This document shows, piece by piece, positions 47,392-59,845 of a DNA stretch of 64,000 bases. The position numbers and the translations under genes were made by a program. Under the pieces are notes generated by a model. That model was not told where the DNA came from. It made no database searches and saw only the letters and a program-made list of their open reading frames with translations. Each line of letters opens with the position of its first letter. The stretch's first letter is position 1. The stretch covers positions 9,750,648-9,814,647 of the forward strand of contig CM073329.1 in assembly GCA_037043015.1 (NCBI GenBank), read 5' to 3'. Origin of the DNA: Bryum argenteum. Its lineage: Eukaryota > Streptophyta > Bryopsida > Bryales > Bryaceae.

Positions 47392-48975
47392 AATCTTTAC
47401 TCCTCTGTCTCCGAAAAACACCAAGATCTGGTTCAAACACTCGTCTCACAAAGAATTCAAGATTTAATATTAATATCAAAATGGTTTCCCTCATTTGTTT
47501 CCCACAACTACACATGTTGGTAGAATGTGGATTTCTTTTTTTGTATTAATCTTTTGGACTTGAATTTTTCTTCATATGTTCTTAACCTAAAGAGGTTTTT
47601 GGTCCAAGAATTTCATGGTAATAAAAAAAATTATTCAATCTTTTGGACGTTGTCAAAGTTGGCAGCAGTGAAAAAATTTGTGCGGCTACCAATGTTGGTA
47701 GATTTTGAATAACTTTTTTTCCCTGAAACTTTTGGCCTTGAAATTTGGCATACATGTAATTAACTTAAAGATAAACCTTTAGTTAGTTAAAAAATTCTTG
47801 TTAAAATACCAATTTTTGAGCTCTCAGGAGGCTTTCAAAGTTGGCAGTGTTGAATTTTTTCTCACTGCAGAGTCAAAAACGACATTTTGATTGGTACCCC
47901 ACTTTACATGTCTTAGATAAAAGCTTGAATTTTCATGCGGAGGTACGCTGAAATTCAAATACAAAGGCCGGTCTTTGACAAAAACAAGGCATGCAAAGAC
48001 TTATTGAATTGGAATCCGGTGAGATTGGAATCCAGTGAGATCATGCCTTCGCACGTCTTCTACATGCTCAAAAGCAAAACTTGAAAAAAGTAAAATCTAA
48101 AATAAAAGGTGAATTTTCGAAGCTTCTACATTTCAATTGATTTTGGGCAGATTTTTGAGAATAAATGAGCATATACCAAAGTTTGGGCAGTTTTCAAACT
48201 TTGAGTGGAAATAATTCCTTAAGTATGAGGAATTTTGAAGCATGAAATAACCTTTCGGAGAGATATGTAAACACTTTATTTGTGCCCCAAAATTTGTATA
48301 AACATCATAGAGGGTGTTTCTACGTGCGTTGGCGAGTTGCAAAGCTGGGGATACTTCCCATAACACAGGTGTAGAAGTAAAATTCCTTAAATGGTTGATG
48401 CTTCTACGCTTAGTATTGACCTTGTCAACATCCAAAAATACATTCTAGCCCCACTTTGGTCATTTCCGCACGATTCCCTGCAATAGTTTTGACATCGATG
48501 TTCCACAATTCCCTACCATTGATAAAACACTAACCACCTTCAAAAACTCTGAGATGATAATAAGGATACCTTCCTGTGTGCACAAACACAATTAATCTCA
48601 AACAAAACAAAAGCTCAAACAAGAGTTCGGAGATCCCCAGGCTTGGCAAGTGACGTTCAAGCTCAGTAATTTCAACATTTGCCTAAGAAGCCACTCAAAG
48701 TGACCTGAGAGGAATTGACCAGATTGGACTCTGTACAGAAAACTGATTTGAGTTAACAAAGAATCAGGCTCAAAACCCACACAAATGGAAAAGTGAAACA
48801 TACCCGAGTATCGGTGGCAATTTTACGTACAAGACTGCTCAGCCAATATTATTGCAATCCGGGGGTAGAATAGAGGGGGGTTGTCATATCAGTACAAAGA
48901 GGGGGGGGGGGGGTTATGTATAAAGGTCTCATGTTTTCAATCGAGAGGGGGAGTATCAAAAGCGTAGTGTAGGAG
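47392..48975. other. Spacer and 3' flank of the 947-residue gene
   Basis: No supported gene. A diverged duplication around CAAAGTTGGCAG.(A)GTGAA occurs near 47655 and 47835. A G15 tract is at 48899-48914. Confidence 0.35.
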
Positions 48976-51819
48976 CTACTTCTTCTTTACAGGCTCGGTT
49001 TTCTTACCTTGAGGCGGTTTAGGGGGAGGCTTAACAGGCAGACTCTCATAATCAGAGTCACTCTCGGAGCCATCACCAACAGCATCCGAGTCATCTAACT
49101 CAATCTCCTCCGAGGAGTCATCACTGCTGGTGGAGCTCACATACTTCTCCGCGAATTTGGAGACTTGGCGAATGGAAGGTCTGCCAATCGTTTGCGAAAG
49201 CAGAGCAGACTTGCTGGGAGGTCCAGGGAAAACTCTCGTTGACGGAGGAGTAATCTGCAACTGAGGAGCATCAGGTTGAAACCTCTTGGAGGGTGTGTCC
49301 TTGTAAGCTCGCAGCTTATCACTCACATGAGTGATTTGCTCATCAGTAGTGGCTCGTAGTATGGAAACGTCCCGGCGGACGGAAGGCTCGCCACTCAACG
49401 GCATGGAGTTCGAGAGCGCTTCCAGTTTTGAGAGCCTCTCTGCTGGAGAGAGAATTTTGGAAGGGATTGCGACCTCTGACTCGTCCCCACTCATGGACGT
49501 GATGGAGTTGTAACGCTCAGGTGCGAAGAATCGGCCTGCGAGTGCTCGAGTTCTGTCGTGATCTGGAGTTGTAGTGTAACCCAAGTCTGTGTCGGGACTC
49601 AATGGTCCCTGCTGCTGCTCGGATGATGTTTTTGGGGGGATGATCAGTGGGTGGATTGCATTTGAGCCGGATGGTAACGAGATCGCGTTGCTGAGGGTGC
49701 GATGCTCCGGGGGAACTGGAGCGAGTGCTTCTTCGTGTGCTTCTTCCGATGGCTCCATACTTACTGCTGTTGCTAAAGTTGCGGCTACTGGCATCGACAT
49801 CGACCTCTCCATGGAATGCTCCCGAACATGCACAGGAGCAATCTCAGGTTCTGGAGCAGAAGCAACGTGGGGTACCTCCATATCCTTGTGAACCTCTTCC
49901 TCGTGATGGGCAGGGACCTCAGGCTCCTCATGAGCACGATGCTCATCCACAGCGGCAGGAGCTTCGGAAGGCTCGTGCTCAGGAGGAGCTTCGGAATGCT
50001 CATGCTCAGGAACAGCAGGAGGAGGAGCTTCAAGAACCTCATGTTCAAGAGCAGCTGGAGCTTCATGCTCAGGAGCAGCAGCAGCAGGAGCAGGAGCTTC
50101 AAAAACCTCGTGGTCATGAGCAGCAGCAGGAGCTTCAAGAATTTCATGCTCATGAGCAGCGGGAGCTTCAGGAACTTCATGCTCATGGGCAGCAGGAGGA
50201 GCTTCAAGAACCTCATGCTCATGAGCAGCAGGAGGAGCTTCAAGAACCTCATGCTCATGAGCAGAAGGAGCTTCCGAAGTCTCATGCTCAAGAGCAGCAG
50301 CAGAATGAGCTTCCGAATTCGCATGCTCAAGAGCAGCATCAGCTGCCAAAGCTTCCAAAGCCTCTTGCTTCCAAGAAGTTGCACGAGGAGCTTCCGAAGT
50401 CTCATGCTCGGGAGCAGCAACAGCAGGAGCTTCCGAAGTCTCATGCTCAACAGGAGCTTCAATCTCACGAGTATGAACCTCAGGAGGTGCAACATCTGCA
50501 TCTTCGAGCTCCGGGATGTCATGCAACTCATCAGAATGTGGGGGTTCTTCAGGAGCTGCTGCTGCTGCTGGGGGCGGAGGAGGGACTTCTTCATGGAGAG
50601 CCTCTTCGTGCACTATTTCCACATGCGGTGGAGCACTAGCCACTTCGTGCAAGTCAAGGTCACGAGTGTGTACAATGTCTTCAGAGGGAGGCAAGGACTC
50701 AATCTCACTGGTCCCATGATGCAACTCACCGAAGAACTGTCTTCCCTCGTCACTACTCCCTGAGGAAGGCAAGTCTTCCTCACGCACCGTGAACGGCGGT
50801 GGCTGGCCGTAAGTCCCATTCGCCAACGACAACTCATCCTGGGAAATACTCTCGGCATCGAGCGACCTCTCCCCAAATTCCAAATGCTCATCGTGATGGT
50901 GATGATCATACTCATCACTATCAGAGCCATGATCTTCGAGGAACTTCAAAAGTGGAGCAGTGACGGACGCAGGACCAGTGATTTGCGGTGGCATGTCGTG
51001 CTCAATCGGAGGAGGCTCCACATTCTCGAACAAAGAAGCATCCGAGTCTAACCTTCGTGATAAGCTCCGGTGGGGTGCAAAAAAATCGTGAGGAATGTCC
51101 CGGGCAGGAGGCGAGGAGCTTCCACCTCGAAACGAGTTCCAGGAGCCGGAGTGTGACAACTCCCGTGTGGCATGAAGATCCCGTGCGGGAAGGCTCCGGG
51201 TGTGAAAGTCCCGGGTGTGAAGGCCCCGGGTATGGTCCTCGTCTTCCTCGCCAGGGATTCTTCGAGTCGTCATGCTCCGTGTGTGAAGGTCCCGGGTGTG
51301 AAGGCCCCGGGTATGATCCTCCTCGTCCTCGGCGGGGATTCTTCGAGTCATGAGCCTCACCATTACCCGTGGCGTCGTCTCTTCCACTCTGTGCGCAAAA
51401 GCCTCCTGGAGTATCGAAACATTCTCATCGGTCAGAGAAGCTCCTCGCCAGTTTTTGTTTTGGAGCTTGTGTTCCACCCACATTAAGCCAGAGTCTCTCC
51501 ACGAGGACAAGTAATCGCCCACTCCCTTGCTTGGTTTTCTGTAATAAGATTCTTCTGTTGCTGCTACTCTTCGATGATGAGGAGCTGGTTGTTCGTGTTC
51601 AATCGGAGCTTGAAACTCCTGCTCTTCTTGAGGCTCTTCTTCGAACTGCGGGCCCATTGTTATCAATGCCACGAGAAAGAGGGCTGTCGAGATTAATAAC
51701 GGCGAAAAGTACATGAGTATTGGCCAAAATGGAGGTGTGAGGAATACTAGCAAGAAGCAGGAGATGTAAGGGTGGTCCCTTATGAGTGCCACAAGCTCGG
51801 CGAGAACGCTTGAACCCAT
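48976..51819 (-). CDS. Large acidic low-complexity protein with N-terminal membrane hairpin, 947 residues
   Basis: Intronless frame, ATG at 51819, stop at 48976. Two hydrophobic segments at about 18-36 and 39-54, split by a short Tyr-Phe-Ser turn, would form a hairpin or two-pass anchor. A conserved-looking segment DYLSSWRDSGLMWVEHKLQN lies at about 102-121. The rest is hydrophilic. A 30-residue duplication around TRRIP.E.E.DHTRGLHTR is at about 158-212. Acidic His/Glu/Ala/Pro repeats of the type HEHEVLEAPPAA and HETSEAP fill about 450-630. The C-terminus ends in an acidic Ser/Asp cluster and a basic PVKPPPKPPQGKK tail. The arrangement resembles uncharacterised plant membrane-anchored proteins, and no function is known to me. 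An acceptor (TTACACAG) 10 nt before the ATG and a donor near 53365 imply a 5' UTR intron. Confidence 0.85.
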   Translation of the reverse strand: MGSSVLAELVALIRDHPYISCFLLVFLTPPFWPILMYFSPLLISTALFLVALITMGPQFEEEPQEEQEFQAPIEHEQPAPHHRRVAATEESYYRKPSKGVGDYLSSWRDSGLMWVEHKLQNKNWRGASLTDENVSILQEAFAHRVEETTPRVMVRLMTRRIPAEDEEDHTRGLHTRDLHTRSMTTRRIPGEEDEDHTRGLHTRDFHTRSLPARDLHATRELSHSGSWNSFRGGSSSPPARDIPHDFFAPHRSLSRRLDSDASLFENVEPPPIEHDMPPQITGPASVTAPLLKFLEDHGSDSDEYDHHHHDEHLEFGERSLDAESISQDELSLANGTYGQPPPFTVREEDLPSSGSSDEGRQFFGELHHGTSEIESLPPSEDIVHTRDLDLHEVASAPPHVEIVHEEALHEEVPPPPPAAAAAPEEPPHSDELHDIPELEDADVAPPEVHTREIEAPVEHETSEAPAVAAPEHETSEAPRATSWKQEALEALAADAALEHANSEAHSAAALEHETSEAPSAHEHEVLEAPPAAHEHEVLEAPPAAHEHEVPEAPAAHEHEILEAPAAAHDHEVFEAPAPAAAAPEHEAPAALEHEVLEAPPPAVPEHEHSEAPPEHEPSEAPAAVDEHRAHEEPEVPAHHEEEVHKDMEVPHVASAPEPEIAPVHVREHSMERSMSMPVAATLATAVSMEPSEEAHEEALAPVPPEHRTLSNAISLPSGSNAIHPLIIPPKTSSEQQQGPLSPDTDLGYTTTPDHDRTRALAGRFFAPERYNSITSMSGDESEVAIPSKILSPAERLSKLEALSNSMPLSGEPSVRRDVSILRATTDEQITHVSDKLRAYKDTPSKRFQPDAPQLQITPPSTRVFPGPPSKSALLSQTIGRPSIRQVSKFAEKYVSSTSSDDSSEEIELDDSDAVGDGSESDSDYESLPVKPPPKPPQGKKTEPVKKK

Positions 51820-51829
51820 CTTTGCTTTG

Positions 51830-53760
51830 CTGTGTAATAATTTCGTTGCAGTGTCTTAGAGTGTTTCGGCCGCGGTGTTGCCCCTCTTAAACTACATGCT
51901 GTAAGCCTCACAGTACCATTGAAACGCAAACTTATGCGAAATGACCTTCAATCATAAGAGGATCATGAGACTTCCATTGAGACGGTGATTTTTTGAGGGC
52001 AGTCATCGAGGACTAGTCGATCGTCGGTTTGCGTGCAATCCTCTCCCCTGTCCAAAAACGAAAACAATCAGCAATTCCCCATCTCAATTGGTGCAATCGC
52101 AGACATTCTTACAACAGGCCTTGCACTTCGTTATTGTAATAAGGTGAAGTGGCAACAAGTGCATCAGAGATTCCGAAGACAAATTAATTTCACAAACAGT
52201 ATACTAAACATGTATCGTCGGACACATGATGCCAAGAATTGAAAGAAAATGCCGCAAGTACTAAAATCCATAGCAAAGCCTCGTAACTACGACATTAAGA
52301 AATAATTTCAAGACAGTAAGAGATTATCAAGAACAATGATGCTCCTCTTGGCAAGATTTTCGGCACGAAGCGAAGAAGAGAAGGATATGCACAAAACCCT
52401 CAGTTCGTGGAACTCAGAATTAACAATCTACTGCAGAAAAGCTAAGTAACTGAACTGTAAACAGTCTGAAATTCAGTTGCAATGTCCAAAACCTTCCATT
52501 CTTTCTCCAACAAGAAACTGGTTAACTGCTAGAAATGCATGAGATGACAAGCTCCGACTACCCAGTTCTCAACAGTTGTGAATCTACGTTCCTGACAAAG
52601 ATATGGTCACAACGAAGCCAAACGAAGACCTACTCCTCATAAATGCACGAATCTATGAAGAAAAACTCTCCAAAAAAAACTTCATGAACTTCTGCCACAG
52701 TCATAAATTATTCCTGACGGACCAGCAAAGATTACTCTTGGCCAAGAATTGGAAGAATAGGAAGCATAATAACAATGAATCTCTGTAAAAAGCGATATGG
52801 AGGAGGCGATGATCGTCAAAACACTGAATAAAGAATCTCAACGAAACGGCGATAATCGGGGCTGACCGTTCTTAACACACTCAACCTGACACAAACAAAA
52901 GCCCAAACAAAACCCCAGACTCTTTGTGTTCCACCTTTTCGTCGTTCCATTATGAAGTTTAGACACGGGTGATAGCATCACTGAATATCCTTCGTGTTTT
53001 GCTGGCAGTTCGGGGTAATCTGTGCACAGTCTTACATCTCTGCACCCTGCAGTGGGTTTTAATTCGCACTCCGATATTGGTTGATTCCAACAAGTGATCG
53101 AAACTTCTCTATCAAACAATCTCGGCACTGACCAGATTATTGCATTCGGAGTGCAAACCTGCAAAAGAAGATCATCGCACAAGAGAACCGTACAACAAAG
53201 ACGCGCTATCAACCTCTCACAAACTGAAATTCCTCAAACAGCAGAAATCATTTCAATGTCATCCTCGCAGATGACGGGCCTCAAGTCAAGAATCGTAACC
53301 ACGACCACAGATCACAACACCACACAGGAAAACCTCAACCAAGAGTCGCATTCTCAAGATCACTAACCTCATCGACTCTTCTCAATGACTTCCTTCCGTT
53401 CGTCGTTCGTTCGAGACAGATCCTGCTCACATTGAAGTCGTGCAGCACGCACAATAAGTGAGGAGCAACGGAGGGAAGAGTAGGGTTGTGATCTGAGAGA
53501 GACGAAAGTTCCCGAAGTTCCCGAGCAAGAGGAAGAGGAAGGAAATGGTTTGGTGCTTCGCCAGAGCAGTGGTCCAGGGGGGGTCTTGTACTCTTGTAGT
53601 ACAGGAACGAAGGGGTGTCTCCAGCCCTGCATTTACTGCAGTAGCAGGCCCCTCGTTCAGGCATTGGGAATCTCCCTCCACAGCTAGCTAGCCAGGCAGT
53701 TGAGTTGACATGGCCCCTCTGGTCTGTCGCGGGAGGGAGGGGGAGCAAGGTCCAGGCTGG
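51830..53760 (-). promoter_or_regulatory. Leader intron and promoter region of the 947-residue gene
   Basis: The acceptor is TTATTACACAG (exon from 51829). A plausible donor is GATGAG/GTTAGTG near 53363-53371. The open frames at 53335-53748 lie in the putative first exon and upstream and lack domains. 53560-54000 is GC-richer than the surroundings. Confidence 0.4.
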
Positions 53761-54068
53761 GAATTCGTCGGGAGCTAGTGGCTAGTGGTTGTAGCTATGG
53801 GGTTGCACGGCACCATGACAGATTCCTCTGAAACAGGGCGGGGAGCTATCTAGCGCGACATCTCAACTTTTTCTCCGTCTCGCTTTTTCTGTTGATGAGA
53901 TGATGAGGCTCTGGCCCCCCTCCATCCTCTGCCCTGGATTTATTGGGCTGTGAAGGGGACGACGACGACATCTGGCCTGCCCCTGCGCTGCGCCCCCTTG
54001 ACCCGGAACTGCATTCCCTGCCGTGAATCGTGCTTCCCTTGTTCTTCTCTTCCTCTTCCGCGATTTCC

Positions 54069-54664
54069 TTAACCCTTAATTGTCACCGGTGGCCAAACTG
54101 GTCACCAAGGTCATTGTTTTTGCTTTTGGGGTCCGACAGAGTGGTAGGGTGCAAATCTCGTCCAAAGGCACCCCTATTCTTTTGTTTTTCCAAATCCAAT
54201 GCTCCTTCTTGATCGCCTTCTTGAGGTTTGTGTGATCCGCGCAAAATTGTAGGGGCTACGTGATCCCATGGTCAATGCTCTTTGACTTGGCCTTTCTTTT
54301 TATTTTTTTGACGATTTTTTCTCAAAATAATAAAAAATCTTCATCTTTATCCCTATACCGTGCTCTATGATGCCAATTTTCAGAAAAAAATGACCCAAGG
54401 GAGGAAAAACCAAAAAAGCAATACAATATTTCTCACTCATGATCAGCAACCAAAACATTTTTTTCTCAACGGTGCCATTTTTTGAGATTTTACCCGATGT
54501 GATCGATCTTTTTTGCATTGGTCACATCACCAAGTTACCTTGATAACCACCGTTTCCGATTCTCAAAATTGTTTTACCTTGAGTGCAGAAATAAGGCCAG
54601 AAGACAATGAGGTTGCATTTCTCTCCAATTTGTGGAAAACAAGGATGTCAATTAAGGGTTAACT
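54069..54664. mobile_element. TTAA-bounded MITE, 596 bp
   Basis: The left end TTAACCCTTAATTGTCA and the right end, inverse TTAACCCTTAATTGACA, match at 16 of 17. No extended flanking duplication (tcc / ctg). No coding capacity. Confidence 0.75.
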
Positions 54665-54740
54665 GCCGGCGGATCGTTTGGGAAGTTTAGCGTGCGGCAG
54701 AAATGTTCAATTTGGTGGCGAGCATCCGCAGCCTAGCCCA

Positions 54741-54905
54741 GCAAACGGTCCCGGCAAGGGTGTGGGTGGACTCACAATGCAAGGGAAGAAGAACACGAGA
54801 CCCGTAAAGGTTGGCGTGGAATAAAGTGTCCATTCGATCTACCCTTGATGATATGCCCACATGATATAACAACAGTGGTATAGGACTCACGACAGGGAAT
54901 GTTGT
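54741..54905 (-). repeat. SINE-family 3' domain, truncated
   Basis: On the minus strand, GAGTCCTATACCACTGTTG, CATGTGGGCATATCATCAAG and GAATGGACACTTTATTCCACG align with the 2960-3135 copy. The head is missing. Confidence 0.55.
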
Positions 54906-55138
54906 TGTGGGTCAAGGGAGTATAACAATGCAAGGGCACTATGGTAAGAGGCAGGTAGACGGGCTACTTGAATGTAGCGGTTTTTACACAAATTTGAAGT
55001 CAATTGGTGGGGTCACGGCACAACAAGGGAACCACGTTTGAGATATCCGTAGGCTTGACCACGATGGCAAGAAGGGAGGTGGATCTCCATGGGGAGTTGC
55101 AACTGCTGCAGCACGGAAGCCAGGGGCTCAAATTGCAC

Positions 55139-55183
55139 AACACCAACATCTTACAAGAGTAACTTGTGTAAGATGTTGGTGTT
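55139..55183. repeat. Perfect 17-bp hairpin
   Basis: AACACCAACATCTTACA at 55139-55155 is the exact inverse complement of 55167-55183, with an 11-base loop. No gene-end context is evident. Confidence 0.85.
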
Positions 55184-55189
55184 ACATGT

Positions 55190-58140
55190 TACTCCAAGTT
55201 AGTATGAAGAAATGTCAAAGAGGGGTGGGTCATGTTGTTGCAACTATTGTAGATGAAATACTGAGTTTCAAAACAACTGTGAAATTCACACGCAAACTCG
55301 TGATAAGAATGAGGAATTGTCCATGCAGATTTCATGAACGTGAGAAGTGGAGATTCCAAGGTCATTGTGCTATAAAAGAATATGATTGAACAAAAAAATC
55401 CAAGTGAAATAAATAACTCTATGTAGTGCTCAATGTTCAATTGTAGTAGTAAGAGTAAGAATTTGAAACCTTTGTATGATGTGGTTTTATTTGGGAGGGT
55501 AGCAAGACAAAGGCCATGATGATGCCACTGTCAATTACGTAATGCTCAGGTTGGATAATTGGAGGGTAGATCACGTCGGAATATTCGTAGTAGTAGATAG
55601 TGGAAAAATTAAAATATATGAAAGCGAGTGTAGTAGAATGACATCTAGGTTGTTATGACAATCTCAATCTTTAACATTTGTTTGAGCGTGGACATTCCTC
55701 CATAAGGTTGCTAGTAGACAAGATATGCACGCACCCTTTGCTGACAATATGCCTTAGTGTCCAATCATTCAGTGTGTCACATCTGTAGAATCTTCTCACA
55801 AAAATCACTCTCTTATATATGACTTATACTTTGTTTCACTTCTTTACTGATTTACTTTTATTGAATTTAATGAAGGATTTGGTTCAGAAGTTGTCTAACA
55901 ACCCCCATTTTTATTTTGAATCTGGCTCTAATTTCAACTGTCCTCTCTTTAAACGCACAAAAAGAATTCTCAAAACAAAAACTAGCGTAAGTTTTGATCT
56001 CCTTACAAAAACCACAGTAACCCATAAGGTAATAGAAATAGCCCTATATTATACTACACTCAATTTACAAGAACTTCAAAAAATGAACAGATGAATCAAA
56101 CTTCAGATGGGAAAAAGTTGGTCCGCTGAACTTTCTCAAACTCATTCAAAATGTTGTTTTGACTGAATTGAACCCATAACTAAACCGATTATGCCTTTTC
56201 TATTTGACGTCTCTCACGAGTAAACTTACTTTAACCACTCAGTAGATAAAGACTGAGCTGACATTTATTTTCAATTCATTCTCAACACAATGATATGAAC
56301 TAACTAAACTACATGATTGACTCGGAAGACTGGGATTCTATTCTGAACTGATGGGATTCTATTCTGATCTGACTTTTCTCTCTATAACGGATGACTGAAG
56401 CTCTTCTGACTGATTCTGACTCCTCCAACTGAAACTGAATTTGAACCCTTAGACTGAGACTGACAATGACTTCGCTCGATATTTGACTAACTCATTCATA
56501 AAACACTACATTCCCTTACCCACAATAACCCGAAAATAAGTGGTAATAATGAGGTTTTATTAAGCTCAAATTCTACGTTCTACAGGAACCTTGACTTTAT
56601 CGGATGCCTTTGATAATAGGGCATGGATTTGAGTGCAAAGAGTCTAGTTTTGAACCTCAAAGCATATCTCACAAAACACACTATTGACAATCACATAACC
56701 AAGTCGAAAGAGGTGTTGCGTGCATTTCCCATGTATTGATTTGTTCTAAATTCTAGACTTTGTTTGATTTGACGTTCGGTTATATTAGGGTTGTTCCAAA
56801 ATGCTTTTGATAAATTATTTTCTTTATTTTGGTCCCCGGTCCAATTGTGAATGGAGGTAGAATCAATAACCTAGCCCCTGATAGCATTCTTCTTGCATGG
56901 TTACTACCATGTCATTGCATACAATGATAGATTTATAACACCAACTCCAACATTACTACCCCTAACTTAACCTAACCTAGAAGTTCAGTTTATTGAGTTT
57001 ACGTATATGAATGATGGGTTTCTATAAAAGTCATATACAAGAAATTGGAAAATTGTCAACCACTATTTATCCCTAAATTTCCTTGGATTTTTGAGAGCTT
57101 GAAACCTCAAAACTGCGGTTTTCTTCCTCTATGTAATTCCGGGGGATATAGCAAATGTTTTAACTTATTTTGAACTATAAACCTCAGATCTTGTACCAAA
57201 GTGTATTTTTAGTTATTAATTTAAAAATCAACAGTTGGATGCTTAATATTTGCAAGATTATAACATCCAAAGTTTTTTTTATAGTTTTTTAGGCATTGCT
57301 TCAAAGGCATTGTCTTCATGATGCAAAAAGGAAGTTGAAGATTGTAACCTCATAGATTTTGGATGTAGATAATCAAGTTGGGAACACCCATGCACAATTT
57401 TAGAAACCCATTTGGTTGTTTAGACCTTCATGCAATTCATTTTACAAGCAAAGGTATAAAAACAACTAGTTACTAAAACATGCATAGCGTTAACCATATT
57501 TGACTTTTGGAAAGTGTACACGGTGAGTACGTACTCTATTGAAATTTAGATGAAACTAATCACTGAAAAACAGGAAGCTACTCATTCCATCACCCCCAAG
57601 TACAGTGAACTCCTTAAATGCACAAAAATAGGTGTTCGTACCTTATTACATCAACTTCACTACTTTCAAACTCTCGTATGTTCACAAAAAGCATCTATAA
57701 TGAATGAGTTTCATCTACACTTGCCTTTCAAAACTTGAACAAAAAAATAAAAATAAAAATCACCATGAGTCATCAAGAGAACAATAACCTCAATATTGAA
57801 GTGCAACCTCAAAAGAACCAAACTACACTAAAATTTACATTTAGTGTTGTCTGCACTAATTGATATATAATCATTACTTTTATTACTAAAAATTTCATAA
57901 GTTTGCCCTCTTTTGAGTATTACATGTATTTTTTTGCCGAGTTAAAACATATATCAGAAGTAAAAAGTTATAACAAACCCTAATCATATAGCATGGCTAC
58001 ACTAAATATAATTTTTAGTGTAGCTAGTTTTTGGTGATCCCGCATCGCACACCTAGTTTGTGCGTATCCGCAAACCTCATCATTTGCGAAGACGCAAATG
58101 CAAGGTAGACACGTCCTTGCATGCTTCCCATTCAATATGA
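55190..58140. other. AT-rich spacer, no gene supported
   Basis: Frames near 55186-55440, 55819-56094 and 57550-57738 have no recognised domain. A 20-bp duplication (TGGGATTCTATTCTGA) lies near 56331-56366. Confidence 0.35.
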
Positions 58141-58145
58141 TCATA

Positions 58146-58306
58146 CATGGGGTATACGGAACCATAGGTTTGTACCATGGCGGGCTTGGTCCAACATACA
58201 TGGGGTATACGGAACCATAGGTTTGTACCATGGCGGGCTTGGTCCAACATACATGGGGTATACGGAACCATTGGTTTGTACCTTGATGGGCGGGCTTGGT
58301 CCAACA
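58146..58306. repeat. 53-bp tandem repeat, 3 copies
   Basis: The unit CATGGGGTATACGGAACCAT... ends TTGGTCCAACATA. The first two are identical over 53 bp and the third has a 4-bp insertion and a few changes. The overlapping open frames on both strands are by-products. Confidence 0.9.
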
Positions 58307-58509
58307 GACCGAATCCACAAACGAGGACCCCACAACGCGAATGAATGGGTGGGTAGGGGTTGGGTTGACGTATGTTTGTATGCATTTGAAGAAGCTCCTG
58401 TGACCTGGTCATGGTCGGCATTTCCTTTTTGCTAAAGGTTATCCGAAACCGGCCCTATGTAATGTACACTTTGATGCATGCCTACTGTACCATGTTGAAA
58501 GCTGCTTCG

Positions 58510-58510
<1 letters not shown>

Positions 58511-58560
<50 letters not shown>
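58511..58560. repeat. T50 tract
   Basis: Fifty consecutive T. Further runs of T33 at 59620-59652 and T30 at 61661-61690 lie in the next 3.1 kb. Confidence 0.9.
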
Positions 58561-58561
<1 letters not shown>

Positions 58562-58712
58562 TTGTTGGAAAAAGGTACATTCGTATTCGTATTAGTGCGT
58601 GTCACACTATTTGCGGAGACAAAGTATACCTCCCTTTGAGAGTTTGCTTCGTACATGAAATTTCATGTTCATGAATATGAATGTACGTGCATGTGAAAGT
58701 GATATACAAGGT

Positions 58713-58853
58713 TGTCACATTGGACAATTTACTGTTCATCACATTGGACACTTTGGACGACTTTATATCGTGGCCTAATGATCGCGACTTTATATCTTGG
58801 CCTTATGATCGGGTCAATCTAACGGTGGTAAATAGAACTTGTCCAATGTGACA
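58713..58853. mobile_element. Small inverted-repeat element, 141 bp
   Basis: TGTCACATTGGACAA at 58713-58727 is the inverse of 58839-58853. Inside are two near-identical 27-bp units (CGACTTTATATC.TGGCCT...). No clear target duplication, so the class is open. Confidence 0.5.
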
Positions 58854-59618
58854 TTTTATGCAACATAAAACCAAGACCTTCTAGATTTGTAAGATTTTTC
58901 GAGGAATGGTAGTCAACCATTAATTCTCGGTATTTTTATTTTTTTTTCTAATGAAGCATGTTGATTTTGGTGGGAGAATTTTGGGATGTTATCAAACTTA
59001 GTAATCAAGTAGTGATGAAGTCTCTTAAGTTAAATTTCATCTTAGAATTACAACAACTGAAATTTTTTCAAAAACTCTAGTTGAAATTTCTATTTGTTTT
59101 ACAAGTTAGGGTAGCCTCTGAAAATTTTGAAAACAATATGCACAAAAGACGTGGGAGACAAACTGTGGATGTCATGATCTCTCGAATGGTAAACACCTCC
59201 AAGAGTTGTGCACACCTCCAAGAGTACATAGAGGTAGAACATCGCAGTCTTTGAAATTTCAAGCTCCCAAAAACAGTCACACATTGAGTTTTCCGGGTTA
59301 TGAGATTATAATGATATGAGTGAATGTGTTTATTTATACCATGTTCCACAATGCTTAGGAATTTGTGAAAGACTTATATGGTACTACCTTAGCAGGGTTT
59401 GGTCCTCAAGGAACGAATATTTATTATTTTGAAAAGATTATGTTCGTCAGCCAAAAGTAGATTTTATTGAAATTCGTCCTTTTGTTTTTTGGAAAATCCT
59501 ATGCAAAAGAGAGAGATGAACAAGAGGCTCCGACTATTGCTGTAACTCATATTGTTGACTGTTGCAATAACTCATACTTTCCAAAATTTTCGTTTCTATT
59601 GGCTTATAATTTCTATTT

Positions 59619-59656
<38 letters not shown>

Positions 59657-59845
59657 ATATAATTACTTATGAACTAACCTGCTATGGTAGTACGGTATTT
59701 TACTTGTCAATTTTGTGTGCAAAAATGCCTACAATATGCAATATCTTTAGTAGAATTTGTAATTTAAGTGAACGGTTGAGCTAAATATTCCAATTTCAAA
59801 AAATCACATCTAAAGAATCAAGCAAAAATATCAAAGAACCAAGAT

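Noticed and set aside
49725-50763. Plus-strand ORFs of 304 and 315 codons and a minus-strand ORF of 269 codons
   Set aside because: They are alternate frames of the triplet-based repeats in the 947-residue gene. Their composition (Ser/Arg-, Leu- or Gln-rich) follows from the repeat shift.
53335-53748. 137-codon minus-strand ORF
   Set aside because: It lies where the first untranslated exon and promoter of the 947-residue gene are expected, is GC-rich by position and has no recognised domain.
58121-58435. 104- and 113-codon ORFs on opposite strands
   Set aside because: Both are products of the 53-bp tandem repeat.
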